A stretch of 64,000 bases of DNA from positions 8,428,826 to 8,492,825 of the forward strand of contig JAUJPP010000005.1 of the NCBI GenBank assembly GCA_030562195.1. The letters are read 5' to 3'. The notes under the pieces are model-generated. The model ran no database searches and was not told the DNA's origin. It was given only the letters and a program-made list of their open reading frames with translations. Position 1 is the stretch's first letter; each line of letters starts with the position of its first letter. Source of the DNA: Nipponacmea schrenckii (Eukaryota; Mollusca; Gastropoda; Lottiidae). Position numbers and translations under genes: made by a program. This document shows, piece by piece, positions 1-11,211 of this stretch.

Positions 1-800
1 AGGTAAGAGTCAGATTTATCTATTGATAAAGAAATGAAATGGAATACCCCTTATTTATTGAGACTAATGAAATGAAATGGATAACCCTAATTTATTGGAC
101 TAATGAAATGAAATGGAATACCCCTTATTTATTGGACTAATGAAATGAAATGGAAACCCCTAATTTATTGGACTAATGAAATGAAATGGAATACCCCTTA
201 TTTATTGGACTAATGAAATGAAATGGAACACCCCTAATTTATTGGACTAATGAAATGAAATGGAATACCCCTTATTTATTGGACTAATGAAATGAAGTAT
301 AACTCCTAATTTATTGGACAAATGAAATGAAGTATAACTCCTAATTTATTGGACTAATGAAATGATAATGGACTAATGAAATGAAATGCCCCTTATTTAT
401 TGGACTAATGAAATGAAATGCCCCTTATTTATGGGACTAATGAAATGAAATGAAATGGAATGCCCCATATTTATTGGACTAATGAAATGAAATGCCCCTT
501 ATTTTTGGACTAATGAATGAAATGTTTGAACGCTTATCTTATTGCTAATGAAATGAAATGAAATGAAATATATCCCCTTATTTGTTGGACTAATGAAATG
601 AAATAGAGTTTGATATCCTACTGTTCTGTACCTTATTGGGCTAATGAAATGAAATAGATTTTATATCCTACTGTTCTGTATCTTATTGGACTAATGAAAT
701 GAAATAGAGTTTATATCCTACTGTTCTGTATCTTATTGGACTAATGAAATGATATAGAGTTTTATATCCTACTGTTCTGTATCTTATTGAACTAATAGAA
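1..800. repeat. Minisatellite derived from a SINE 3' tail
   Basis: About 35-bp units of the form (g)gactaatgaaatgaaatgga followed by an AT-rich stretch run from the window edge to about 560. From 560 to 800 the units lengthen to about 55 bp and contain gagttttatatcctactgtt then ctgtatcttattggactaat. The longer units align with the 3' end of the SINE family seen intact at 41646-42010 (gagttttacgttctactttt, ctgtaccttatgggctaac), so the array appears to be a tandem amplification of that tail. The left end lies outside the window. Open frames across it are not credible genes. Confidence 0.85.
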
Positions 801-833
801 TTGATTAGCCTATGTATTATCATCGCATTGCAG

Positions 834-1121
834 AAAATGGGTTTAATCCACGAAAGCGATGGTCGGGTACGTTCTGTAAACGAAGAGATGGTGTTCGATG
901 TGTTACAGACCATGTATGAGAAGGGGACGTACGTGGATGGTGATACCAGCAGTAAACATAATTTTAGGCTGTACACCAATAAAACCAAGAAAGATAACCA
1001 ACTTGTTTGGCACTCGGAGATCAATGTCCCTTGGCCGTTCTCCTTCCGAGTGTCCACTGCCGGCTATTCCTTCTATACTACACAGTATATGACTTGTTTG
1101 TTGGCCTACACCAGATTTAAG
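834..1121 (+). CDS. Unidentified internal coding exon (96 codons)
   Basis: An open frame is bounded by a plausible acceptor (cgcattgcag, ending 833) and a strong donor (aag|gtatgt, at 1122). It is exactly 96 codons with phase 0 on both sides. The frame has no good ATG context at its upstream end, which fits an internal exon. Visible peptide pieces include NEEMVFDVLQTMYEKGTYVD, FRLYTN and VSTAGYSFYTTQYMTCLLAY. There is no TM segment and only one cysteine. I do not recognise the family; a resemblance of the VSTAGY stretch to thioester-protein repeats was too weak to use. It could splice in phase to the exon at 1529, but nothing shows that it does. Confidence 0.4.
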
Positions 1122-1528
1122 GTATGTGTGACTTGAAATCTAAGTCAGAAATGAAGTTATACGCCAATATTGACTTACAATTTTCCATAACAAGGCTGTT
1201 TCGTGTCCAACCCCCCCCCCCCCCCTCTACTGTGAGTAAATGACATAGTATGGTTGGTTAATACAGGTTAATAAGACCATATCGAAACCGGTATACGGGA
1301 TATGAGGAGCAATCCAGTAGAGGGTCAAATTATCATGATAATGCTATAGCACAGAATAATGTTTTTATAATACGAGGGCCTCTCATAGGTCCGCGCTCTC
1401 TATAAAGTCTTCTTCAATTATGTATTTTACATCATAGATTTGAAGGATTATTGAGTGAAAATAACAAGATCAATAATATTTTTAGTTGCAACTGTGGGAA
1501 ATTCATAGGCATCGTTTTTTTTCTTCAG

Positions 1529-2206
1529 ATTTTGGGATTATTGAACGAAAAGAACTATTTAGCTGTCAATAAACTACCGCGTATCAGGAAAGTATCCAAA
1601 ATTCCAGAAGAAAACCGGGAAATCTCACGTGAGGTATTCTGTCCGAATTACGAGATCTACGTGGATGCTTCTCAGTGTGGACTTGGGGCTTATTTACTAA
1701 ATCGGGACACGAATGATACAATCCGCTGGATGTCCGAGGCTTGGACAGAACATTTCTCGCCATCTGATCTGGACGAAGAATTTCATGAGAAATTCGATTC
1801 CTGCTTCTTTGAATATTTTGCTCTAGTCACTGCCGTATATACATGGAAACAGAAATTTATCAACAAAAGAGTTTTGTGCTGGTCGGACAACACAGCGGCT
1901 GTTGATTTCACTAACCATGGCCCGAGACCAGGGGACAAACCTCTTCAAAAATACGGCCGCTTGTATCAAATTATGATTCAAACTTGCGCCAAATATAATA
2001 TCGACCTCCGAGCACTTCACGTTAAGCGAGAGTCTAATCGTAAAGCCGATTTACTTTCCAAATTAAAAATTTCTGAGTTTAAACATATGACGCCCTGCGC
2101 CGAGCCGTGGGCCAAAAAAAGCAAGAAACTGTTGTTTTGGAAACCACTAGTGGACTCGGATTCGGGCCCGAAGCCCGGTAAATCCGGTCCGGACTCAAAA
2201 GAGTAG
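1529..2206 (+). CDS. RNase H domain of DIRS/Ngaro-type retroelement, or an exon captured from one
   Basis: A 225-codon open frame ends at TAG 2204-2206. It shows the four-acid RNase H signature in order: YVDAS (first Asp), FFEYFAL (Glu), CWSDNTAAV (second Asp) and NRKADLLSKL (last Asp, preceded by the LHVKRESN strand). The domain occupies about residues 45-185 of the exon, followed by a basic, Ser/Pro-rich tail. This arrangement is typical of the RNase H that follows reverse transcriptase in DIRS-like tyrosine-recombinase retrotransposons. No RT, methylase or recombinase motif was seen next to it. The frame is preceded by a textbook acceptor (ttttttttcttcag, ending 1528), so it may be a terminal exon of a captured gene. 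An AATAAA lies near 2750. All catalytic acids and the frame are intact, unusual for an orphan fragment. Confidence 0.65.
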   Translation: MLGLLNEKNYLAVNKLPRIRKVSKIPEENREISREVFCPNYEIYVDASQCGLGAYLLNRDTNDTIRWMSEAWTEHFSPSDLDEEFHEKFDSCFFEYFALVTAVYTWKQKFINKRVLCWSDNTAAVDFTNHGPRPGDKPLQKYGRLYQIMIQTCAKYNIDLRALHVKRESNRKADLLSKLKISEFKHMTPCAEPWAKKSKKLLFWKPLVDSDSGPKPGKSGPDSKE

Positions 2207-2249
2207 GTTTGTTCAACCCGACGTCCATTTAAGGTCAACATAACAATTG

Positions 2250-2515
2250 TTGTTTATTCGTGGGGGGGGGGGGGATATACATGTTGTTTTATTTGATATT
2301 TGTTCTCGGGCATCCTTTGTTAGGCGAGGGGGTGAGGGGGGGGGGTATTTTTTAAGAATTCATCTCGTGTGTGTGTGGGGGGTGGGGGGGGGGGGGTATT
2401 CATGTAATGTTATTTGGTATTGTAATTCCTTTTTTAGGGGACGGGGATGGGGCATTGTCCTAAGAATGCATCGTGTGTGTCTGGGTGGGGGGAGTTGGTG
2501 GGTAGGGTAAAGTTT
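2250..2515. repeat. G-rich low-complexity tract
   Basis: Several G runs of 8-12 bases alternate with TGTG stretches and AT-rich spacers (for example near 2262, 2336 and 2388) in a loose unit of about 100 bp. The G runs could form G-quadruplexes on the plus strand. The open frame across it is glycine-rich and compositional only. Confidence 0.75.
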
Positions 2516-3955
2516 GCTATGGGTGAAGAGAACAGCTTGGAATATTTAAACATCGTGTTCTATTCAGACTAATAATAGACCCTGTTAGAATAGGGATGTG
2601 ATATTCTCTGCGTTCATTCAGTCGGCAACTTTTTCCGTTCCTCACCACCGAAACCCATCGTCTTAGGGCCTTATTCTCGAAACATTGTTACAAAATGAAT
2701 GAGATTCAGGCCCCGGGTTTAAATTTATCTTTTGTCGTTTGTAAATGTAATAAACATTTGTAAATAGAGCACGTCTTGTTCTTATGTTATAAATTCCCAT
2801 CAGATTATGATTAAATTTATAGTGTAACTATATATGTTTAATATTACGAAACATTTGTAGTTATTGCCCTTGATTTAGCTAAAGATAATTAAGCTGATCA
2901 AAAAGACTTTAAAAGGCATATTAAATTAACCAGAAATTCTTTTAGGAGTTATTGCCCTTGACCCACCTCATAAATTACAGTTTGGAAAACGTATAAGAGA
3001 AGGTACGTAGATCTTTGTCCACGTCAGTCGACCTACTAGTAATTCGATTCACCAAGTGAAAAGGGAGATAAAAGGGAGATAAAAAGGAATAAAAAATATC
3101 AATTTTATTGCGAAAAAGATAAAGATGTAAGAAATATATAAATTGGTGAAAAATGATGTTGACCGTTCGATTGTGAAAATGCACAACAACAAAAAATATT
3201 GTGTCAACGAAGATTGGTCTAATTAAATTCATTCACAGGGAAAAGCGTTTAAAACATCCATTACTAGACGTTCTAAATCGGGTCAAAAACACCAATGCAC
3301 GTCCAGGATGAAATCAGGACCAGTCTACATGTATTATATTTCGGGGTATATCAGCTTGAGTGCAATACAACTTGAACTCCCTCAAGATAGTGGACTGTTC
3401 GAGTTTGTGTTTCTTCGCACTCACAAAAATTGGAAAAACTATAAAAATTTGAAAAGGTCTATTCAAAGTTCTATTAAATGCCAATAAGTACTCATTCCAC
3501 CTATCAAAATAGTAGACTGTTCCAGTTGCTGTCCTGAACGTGCATAAATAGTGTTGACCCACTTTGCTAGAGAAAAACCAGTAAAATGCTTAAATTAGTA
3601 AAAAAAAACCTATCACATTAGTTAAAATGTACAAATTAATCAAATTTCAAATTCACTTCTTCACTCGATAGAAACAACAAGAAATTTATAGCAAAGCTTA
3701 CAAAATGATCACTGTTCCTATGTTGAATTCTGTTTTATCTACAGCTCACAACTATCAAAAATAAAACTTATAGACTTTCAAAGTTCTTGTAAGACAAAAT
3801 GTACATGAAAAGGAACCAATCTTACCATTAAAATTCCAATCGATATAAAACATACCTGGAACAATGTAATACAGATAGAAGTTCCTTAGAATCTGATGTT
3901 GAAAATGATCGAACAATTGGTCCATGTATTTTTAAACAAATTATGGATAGAAATA
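2516..3955. other. AT-rich non-coding stretch
   Basis: I see no supportable gene. A potential polyadenylation signal for the upstream RNase H exon lies near 2750. The motif agttattgcccttga occurs twice (2859 and 2946), probably part of a small dispersed element. Open frames on the minus strand at 2975-3232 and 3314-3562 have no splice support or recognisable motif. Confidence 0.5.
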
Positions 3956-4190
3956 CCATGTCCTTGTGTATTAGATCTAATTCTGACCATGTAAAATATA
4001 GAGTCTATGTTTGTCTCTATGGACTGAATGTTAGACAGGACCATGTCCTTGTGTATTAGACCTAATTCTGACCCATGTAAAAGAAGGGTCTATGTATTAT
4101 GTCTCTATGGACTGAAATGTTAGAAGGACTATGTCCTTGTGTATTAGACCTAATTCTGACCCATGTAAAAGAAGGGTCTATGTATTATAG
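3956..4190. repeat. About 87-bp tandem repeat, 2.7 copies
   Basis: Units begin at about 3956, 4041 and 4128 with the shared start tatgtccttgtgtattaga followed by a stretch ending in gggtctatgtatt. The first copy is the most diverged. Confidence 0.8.
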
Positions 4191-7100
4191 AGGTTGAAAT
4201 CCTAATAAGCTTGTGCACCCTCTAGAGTTAATGAAATGATATTTTAAATAAATACAAAGCATTCATCTACAAGCTTGATACAAAAACAACATTATATGTG
4301 TTATATATGATACAATAATAATAATACTGGGCTCTAAAGTGGAGCAAATATAATTATGCACATGCAGGCCTCAATCAAAACATCAACACGGACTGTCTCA
4401 CTTTACTTATAGATAGAATAAATACGAGCTAGACTTATAATGTATCTGCTTTTACTGAAACCCCCTTAGTAAAAAGTGGACTGGTCTGGTTTATGTTTTG
4501 AATTGATCCTGCATGTGCATAAGTATCTTGGTTCAACTATAGTATTCTAAGCTGGGTGATAACATGTATTGGATGGTGATTGGGTGACTGATATACAACA
4601 ATATTGACGAGGCCGATGCCCCACACTATTATTAGGAAGGTAGCTGACATACGAACGCACACGCTGTGGCATCGATATTATTTTTCTTTAAAACAAAGTT
4701 GATTGGTTTATTACCTACTGTACAATCCAATCAAATCAATGCATTTAAAAATTTCTATAATACAAAAATAGTTCCGTAATGATGTCAAGGTATATGACAC
4801 ATTTAGTTCAAAATAGCTTGACAGTGTGAAAATGTAACACCACTAAAGGCTAAACTCGTGCCACAGCCAGCTGCCCTGTAACACTTTGTGTTAATAAAAC
4901 CGGATTTCTAACGCTTAAATTTAGCACAGGAGACATTTGAAATAAAAGAATAAAAACACACATTATTTACAATATACACAGTAAAGCACTTTTATAATAA
5001 AAACATTGAAAGCGTTTGGTTTGTGGGGTGGTGGGAGGGTGTTGTCTCAACTAAGAGTGCCTCCCACCCCTCCCTACTTCTAATAATCAAATTAAAACAC
5101 GAGTGACTATCTGAACAAGTTGGAGACAGTAACAATGTTTCAGGTTCTGATAATATGTCTACATCACTCTATAATAGTTATTAAGCACACTGAAAATATT
5201 TGGATGTTCTATACAAAATAAGTTTTAAATTTCTTTTTTTCTGATATTTTCTTCTCCACTACAATCTAACATATTCTCTACTGCAGTCTTGTTCTAAAAG
5301 GGGTTTATTTAACACACTTTGGAAGTTGAACATATACACTTAAGACTAAATTCCACACAACCATTCTGTAAGGTCACTTAGTAAGTGTTTTAAGCCATTT
5401 GTACAATTTCTTATTTTTCTCATTTTTCATATTTAAAAAAAAATAACCAAAGAAGGCATAAGAAGCAACATGTGAGACATTTATATTAAAGGGATACAAT
5501 CATCAAAATATTTTATCCATCAAATGATAGAGCTTAATTTCAGACATTTGTAAAGTTATCTAAATACTTACTCTAGCATTTGATAGAGCACAATGTCAAC
5601 TTTTAGAAAGTGATACAGGTAGCTGCTGAGAGTTAAGCTCTATCAACTGGTGAAGTGAATATTTAGATGACAACATTACTTTACTATGAGTTACTAGTAG
5701 CTATTAAAGGGAAGAGTCAACTAAAAAATTCCCTGTATATATTGTATTTTTAGAGTACAAGATACCTTGGATAAAATTATATTTCTTAATGACTAGAAAA
5801 AAATTATTTTTAAATTTTGATTGAGAATTGGTCAATAGGTTTGATTTTAAAATAATATCATCAGTACTTACAAAGCAAACAAAATACCAGAGACCTACTG
5901 ATATAACATAGACATTAAATGGAGTTTTACACCCTAGGTTTCTGCACTAATTTAAGAAAGATACTAAACCAGTGTGTCACGGTGGGACAACACAGCTGCC
6001 TCTCAGGTTATAGCAGTCAATGACATGACGTCAAAAGAGAGTCTGGTCCCTCAGATATATAATCCCCCAGGACCTCCTGTACCTTGATCTCTTCCAAAGT
6101 TCCACTTGTTTCCCTGAAAATAAAAGACATTCCTGTAAACATGTCAAAAATTCAGAAACATTTAAACAATATATCCGTATTAACCTCATCATCTACCTTG
6201 CCAGATAGATTTCAGCACAAAGAATGTATTTGATATTCATGTATGCAGGGGTTAGGCGGTTCGTCATTTTCTGGGGTGTATTTAGGCCTAGTCCACAGAA
6301 GTATGGGAACTGCATGAAAATCCCAAGGCTTTTAACTAGAAATTTCAAAACCTTATCCCAATCCTGATATTATGGATTGGTTTTAAGAGTTTTTTGGTAA
6401 ATGAAAGATCCAATAATAATGTTTAATAAAGCAAGGGCTAGAAAAAAAACGGACTCTTTCCCACTTTCAAAATCAGCTTCAGTAAATATTCTTTAAAGCC
6501 TAAATATTAGTACAAAAGCAATCAAAGCCAATACATATGCAGAAAAGAGAAAGTTCACTAGCAATTTTTACTATCTAGAAGCCATGCAATGCACAAATCT
6601 AGGCTGTAAATTCAATTGATTTAAGCATGTAAAGATTAGAAAAGACTTGATGCTATCAGAATAAATCAGCAAACAGATAGCATGACCCATTATATTTGAT
6701 TAAACAAGATGCATACATACATACCCACTACAGCAGTTATCTATTTTCTATAGTTCAGTTTCTATAAAACTTCAACTCAACTCAGCTATCAATGTGACTA
6801 CACCAATCTTACAGTTTGTTTTAAAATCAATGAAGCTTGCAAATAAAACTGAGTACCCCCTACCCCCTTCCCTTCCTCAGATATTAAAGCTGTTCAGTTG
6901 TTTCATTCAAAACTGTTTTAATATATCCATGAACCAAAAGATTTTGATGGTACATCTGATTGAAATTGGACAGACGGACAAGATATATAATGTGCTATTT
7001 TGATTGGTGAATAAAACTGGTTTTGAAATACCCATAGACCCATAAATCAATCAAAAGATCAAAATTTCTCGAATAAGACAGAAAAAGTGTTTTGATTTAT

Positions 7101-7441
7101 CAATCAAACTGGTCTGATTGATTGGTTATTCCAGAAATAGTAATTTTTATCAACCCATAAAATCAATCAATTGACGGTACTTCTGATCAAATTAGACAGA
7201 CTGACAAAATATGTAATGCGCTGTTTTGATTTGATCAAACTGGTTTAGTTATTAACTCCACTACCCATCAATTAATCAAAATATATTGATCGAACACAAT
7301 ATATTGATCGAACGCCTGAACAAAAATTTTCAAACACAGTCCAAGACAGACGGACAAGATGGCTGACAAGAAGAAAGAGAAATACCGCAGACATTAATAG
7401 TACTAGACTAAATAGAGCTAATTACATAGAGAGTTATCATC
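4191..7441. other. Non-coding region downstream of the CUB-like membrane gene
   Basis: The region is AT-rich with no convincing exon. It may include a long 3' UTR of the minus-strand gene ending at 7442; complements of AATAAA occur near 5304 and 4702. Fragments of a dispersed repeat with the core ctctatcaactggtgaag lie at about 5500-5660 and recur at 12750-12910 and 45395. On the minus strand a short open stretch ending near 6052 follows an acceptor-like site near 6115; it does not fit the phase of the neighbouring gene in a recognisable frame. Confidence 0.4.
6936..7280. repeat. Imperfect tandem duplication, about 230-bp period
   Basis: Two related blocks, about 6936-7056 and 7165-7280, share segments such as gatggtacatctgatt/gacggtacttctgatc, gacagacggacaagatat/gacagactgacaaaatat and caaactggtt. 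Both are rich in short TTGATTGATT/AATCAATC inverted motifs. Confidence 0.6.
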
Positions 7442-9977
7442 CTAGACAAAGTTGACTTTCTCAGGGGCTGGATAAAGGGCGTCATACGCTGGCGGATAAA
7501 ACTGGCCTACCGGTGCCTGGCCCTGGGGTCCTACACTTCCGTGATTTGACATGGCGTAGTTTCTCTGCAAGTTGGCGTCGTTGATGGTATATTGTTGGAA
7601 ACCTCCAGGAATTCTCATACTCGGTGCTGATGCCTCTGAAGGGTTGTGTGAAGGAAGCACGTGCATTGGATGGTATTCTGGATGGTTGCCAGGTAACGGT
7701 GTGGCTGTATCATGTCTAGGCACTGCTGTATATCCTACTCCTGCAATAAACCAAGAAAGACTTCCAATTTTTTCTCACTTCTTTGGACTCTTCAGAAAAC
7801 GACTGACGTAAAATTTCATTTGCCAATAAATATACAAGTAAATATAAAACTCCATTTCTTTAATTTCAACTTCTTTGGAGCCATGTTTGTTCAGTGAGTT
7901 AGACCCTTGTTCGCTAGCCTGAGGGCTCAATCCTGTCAAAGTCTGTGGATGTTAAAGATCCCTTGACAGTTGGAAATTACAAAAAAAGAAGGCTAATGCT
8001 GCTGTGCTGGCAAAATTTCCCTCATTGCACACTGCATGGAGTGGGATGTAAAACTCTATTGGGTTGATATTCAAATTCCTTACCTTGATTGGGAGGAGCA
8101 GTGGGGTTGATAGGATTCTCTCCGTTTTGATTACTGTTACTGGAGTTACGTGCCCTTGCTTGATTACGTTGATACATGATACACACTGTTACCATGACGA
8201 TAAGAAACATGGCGCCCACAACGGCACCACATACTATAGAGATGATAGTGGACGATTCTTGTCTTTCTTCTAAATCTTTAAACCTTTCTTCTTGCCAGTG
8301 AGATTTGACTGAAAATGGAGACGGCACAAAAATTTTCACAATGGAATAGTATATACATAACAATGCTATGTGGCGTTAGGAATCTAATTGACTAAATGTG
8401 TTTTTTTTTTTTTTTTTTTTTAACGTCACTGACCTATTTTGGTCATTTTGGCATGACTGCCAGTCATGTCCGGCATATAGAGCCAAATCAACAGCCCCGC
8501 TATCAAGCCTTAGGTATAAGATGGGACAATAAAATATATCTAGGGTAGGGCCTGTCAACTGACTGACCACACCACAGTGTTTCAGAGCATCTTAAGCCAA
8601 ATGTCTAATGAATTTTGAAGGGAGTAATGTCACATGTAGTGATAAAATAAAAAGGGGGACATGATGTGATGTATGACAATAAGTTCAGAAAGTTTAAGTT
8701 CAAATTCTGATAATTATTACCACATATTCATGGTATTAAAATACTGTTTGATACAAGTTTGAAACATGTTTAAAAAATGTCTGATTGGGGAAAAAATTGG
8801 CAGCAGCCCTGGTGCAAGATAATAAAATTTCTGAGCTCAAATACATCAGACAAAAAAAATAAGCACTACTCACCTTCGGGGTATTTATTCGTTGCTTTCA
8901 AAGAAAACTGGACGTCGGAGGCTTTCTGTGACCCTCGATTGACTGTAATGTCTAGCTTATTTCCTACTGAACACACTTCCTTAGAGGGTGGGGCGTCCTT
9001 ACAGAGAAAGTACATGGCGTTGTTAGGGGCAGAACTGTACACACCGGTTAAATATAAAGACGAATCACATTTATCAGAGACTTTTAACGAGTCAAAATGG
9101 ACACATATTTTACTGTTCTCCCCTTCCTCAGCTGACCTAGCTGTTGATATGGTAACTGTACACATACTATTTAAATTTCCTGAAGATTTCGAGGACGGTT
9201 GAGCTTTAACACGGATTTCATTCACATATTCCAAATCAAAGGCTTTACCACAATTAGTTTCCATATAATCTGCAAAGCGAAAAATTATAATAATTTTTCT
9301 AATAAACTATATTGATATAAAGCTAAAAGACCCTTGCAATCTTTATTCATTGGAACTCAAAGCTTTAAAAACATGTCATGGATACATAACAATTACAAGC
9401 TATTACAAACTGTGTCTTATACCTTGACTACAATAGTCATCTTTCTTGTATCACATCTTCACAATGTCAAGTAATTACAAACATTGTCTTATACCTTGAC
9501 TACAATAGTCACCTTTCTTGTATCGCATCTTCAATGTCAGTTTTACAAACTTTGTCTTAAACTGACTACATAGTCACCTTTCTTGTATCGCATCTTCACA
9601 TGTCAAGCTATTAAATTCTTATACCTTGACTACAATAGCCACCTTTCTTTTACCGTATCACATCTTCACAATGTCAAGTTATTACAAACTTGTCTTATAC
9701 CTTGACTGCAAAAGTCACCTTTCTTTTACCGTATCACATCTTCACAATGTCAAGCTATTACAAACTGTTTCTTATACATAAGATTTAGTCAGTAATAGCT
9801 TGACATTATATAGATGAAGTAACCTAAGCCTGGCAGGTCATTAGATCACAAATATCTGCATTTATGTTTTTAAAAGTTCAAAAAATACTTACATGTGGTT
9901 AAGCCAGCAGACAATGTTTTATGAAAAAACAAAGTCATGAATAGTACCACTGAGGACATAATTTGTGAGATCTCCAT
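7442..9977 (-). CDS. Type I membrane protein: signal peptide, CUB-like ectodomain, TM, PPxY tail
   Basis: Four exons join in phase: 9977-9893, 9269-8874, 8308-8084 and 7740-7442 (all introns phase 1), giving 334 residues. Exon 1 encodes a signal peptide (start MEISQIM, hydrophobic VVLFMTLFF, then LSAG). Exon 2 encodes about 130 residues with six cysteines spaced like a CUB domain (TNCGKAF, MCTVTIS, KICVHFDSL, KCDSSLYLTG, FLCKDAPP, EVCSVGN). Exon 3 holds the TM segment (about residues 182-206, IISIVCGAVVGAMFLIVMV) and a basic stop-transfer. The cytoplasmic tail is Pro/Asn-rich and ends with FYPPAYDALYP, containing PPAY, a WW-domain ligand of the type used by NEDD4-family ligases. I infer a cell-surface adaptor or receptor; no ortholog name is supported. 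Donors are GTAAGT, GTGAG and GTAAGG. A SINE fragment lies in the last intron. Confidence 0.8.
7918..8061 (+). mobile_element. SINE fragment (3' half)
   Basis: The sequence runs from a variant of the 'gatcccttgacagttggaaa' block through ctcattgcacactgcatgg to the tail gatgtaaaactctatt, matching the sense strand of the element at 41646-42010. The tRNA-like head is missing. It lies in the last intron of the minus-strand CUB-like gene, in antisense orientation, about 20 bp from the exon 3 donor. Confidence 0.8.
9380..9785. repeat. Tandem array of about 90-100-bp units (family A)
   Basis: About four to five units carry cttataccttgactacaat, agtcacctttcttgtat, catcttcacaatgtcaag and ctattacaaac. 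It lies in the first intron of the CUB-like gene. Inverted relatives occur at 21740-21880 and 39280-39420. Confidence 0.8.
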
Positions 9978-10999
9978 TTTGAATGATTACTGGTCCTTCG
10001 CTATGGTGATGGATTGATTACTAATATGAAAAGGATAGATTCTCCAAATCTGTCATTTGCTGGCTTGTATCATTTACCACATACGCTACCAATAAAATCT
10101 GTTTGAACCTGTTAAATTTTAAAATATATAAAGATACACATCGTGGCTTTATATGGGAAATCAACAATGGTAAAAGTTGAGTCTGAGGCTGAGGAAGTGG
10201 AAAGTTTTGTGCAAAAAAAACAACAACAAAAAATAGCCGAATAGCATCAACTTTTACCGTGGATCTTATTCGTGTAATACAGTCTTTGAAATTAAAATAC
10301 AATAAGCAATCGCAGGAAGAAGTCATGGCTTCAAAATTTACAAGAAAAAAAAATCGAAAAAAAATTACAAAAAACATTTCGATTTGGTTGCAGTTGTGTC
10401 ACGTGTGGCTGCTTAGTAACAACGGAATTCCTCCTCGCAGCACGTCTAACACGTGGAGCATGCTTCCGGAATTTCATTAATTATTTGGATAAAAATTCTT
10501 GGGATGCAAAATAAAGAAATAAAGACATTACCATCTGTACTAAATTACTTTCTTGTTCTCTATTCTTCCATTTTGAAACACTAGCGCCCTCTAGAAAACA
10601 AGGGCAGACAATTTCAGCTTTTTAAACGTCACGATTATTAGGTCTCTTTTGACTGCTGGCATTTCAATGACGCGTCTTGACGATTGAGACTATGATGAGC
10701 CATTGCAGAATGATGCTCATAAAACAAAAGAAAAACTGTTTACCTTATCCAAGTCAGCCATGAACATCTAAACTCATTATGAATGCCTCATTAAGAAAAC
10801 GCTTTCAGAAATGAAGACGTTTTAAACGTGTGTTGTTAATAAACGCGCTGATAAGACCCTCCATTTAGTAATAAATCATTTACAAATAGGGCTGTCTAGA
10901 ACTTCAACCGTAAACTTAATTGGTTTTACTCTTAACAGATTTTATTTTAAATATTGCTAATTTCAAAACTTATTGCTTTCTCTGTTTTTCCCCAAACAG
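9978..10999. other. Upstream region of the CUB-like gene
   Basis: This is the 5' flank of the minus-strand gene and precedes a plus-strand terminal exon at 11000. E-box-like CACGTG lies near 10400 and further ACGTG near 10451. The open frames at 10021-10377 (minus) and 10259-10480 (plus) lack splice or motif support. Confidence 0.35.
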
Positions 11000-11211
11000 A
11001 ATATCAAATTTACTGTATGTTCCATTCAGACTTTTATGACAACACTCGACCCGAATTAACCTTAGGCCCGAGGCACTACATGGTGTTTTTTGATTATAAA
11101 AAATTTATTGAAAATTTTTATGTAAATCGGAAAAAACAGCTTCAAAACTATGAACACATTCTTAAAAATATGAAAGATTTTCAAGTTTCTGATTATGTAA
11201 AGCACTCTTAG
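11000..11211 (+). CDS. Unidentified terminal exon
   Basis: An acceptor with a good pyrimidine tract (tctgtttttccccaaacag) precedes a 70-codon open frame in phase 1, ending with TAG 11209-11211. AATAAA follows 33 bases later at 11244-11249. The peptide is charged and aromatic (FHSDFYDNTRPELTLGPRHY, FFDYKKFIENFYVNRKKQ, ending SDYVKHS) with no TM segment. Acceptor, stop and polyadenylation signal together suggest the last exon of a plus-strand gene, but no upstream exon with a matching phase-1 donor was found. Family not recognised. Confidence 0.4.

Noticed and set aside
6052..6115. Additional terminal exon of the CUB-like gene on the minus strand
   Set aside because: An acceptor-like ttttattttcag precedes a short glycine-rich frame, but the gene already ends with a stop at 7442 and the phase-1 junction would require a different, unconvincing frame.
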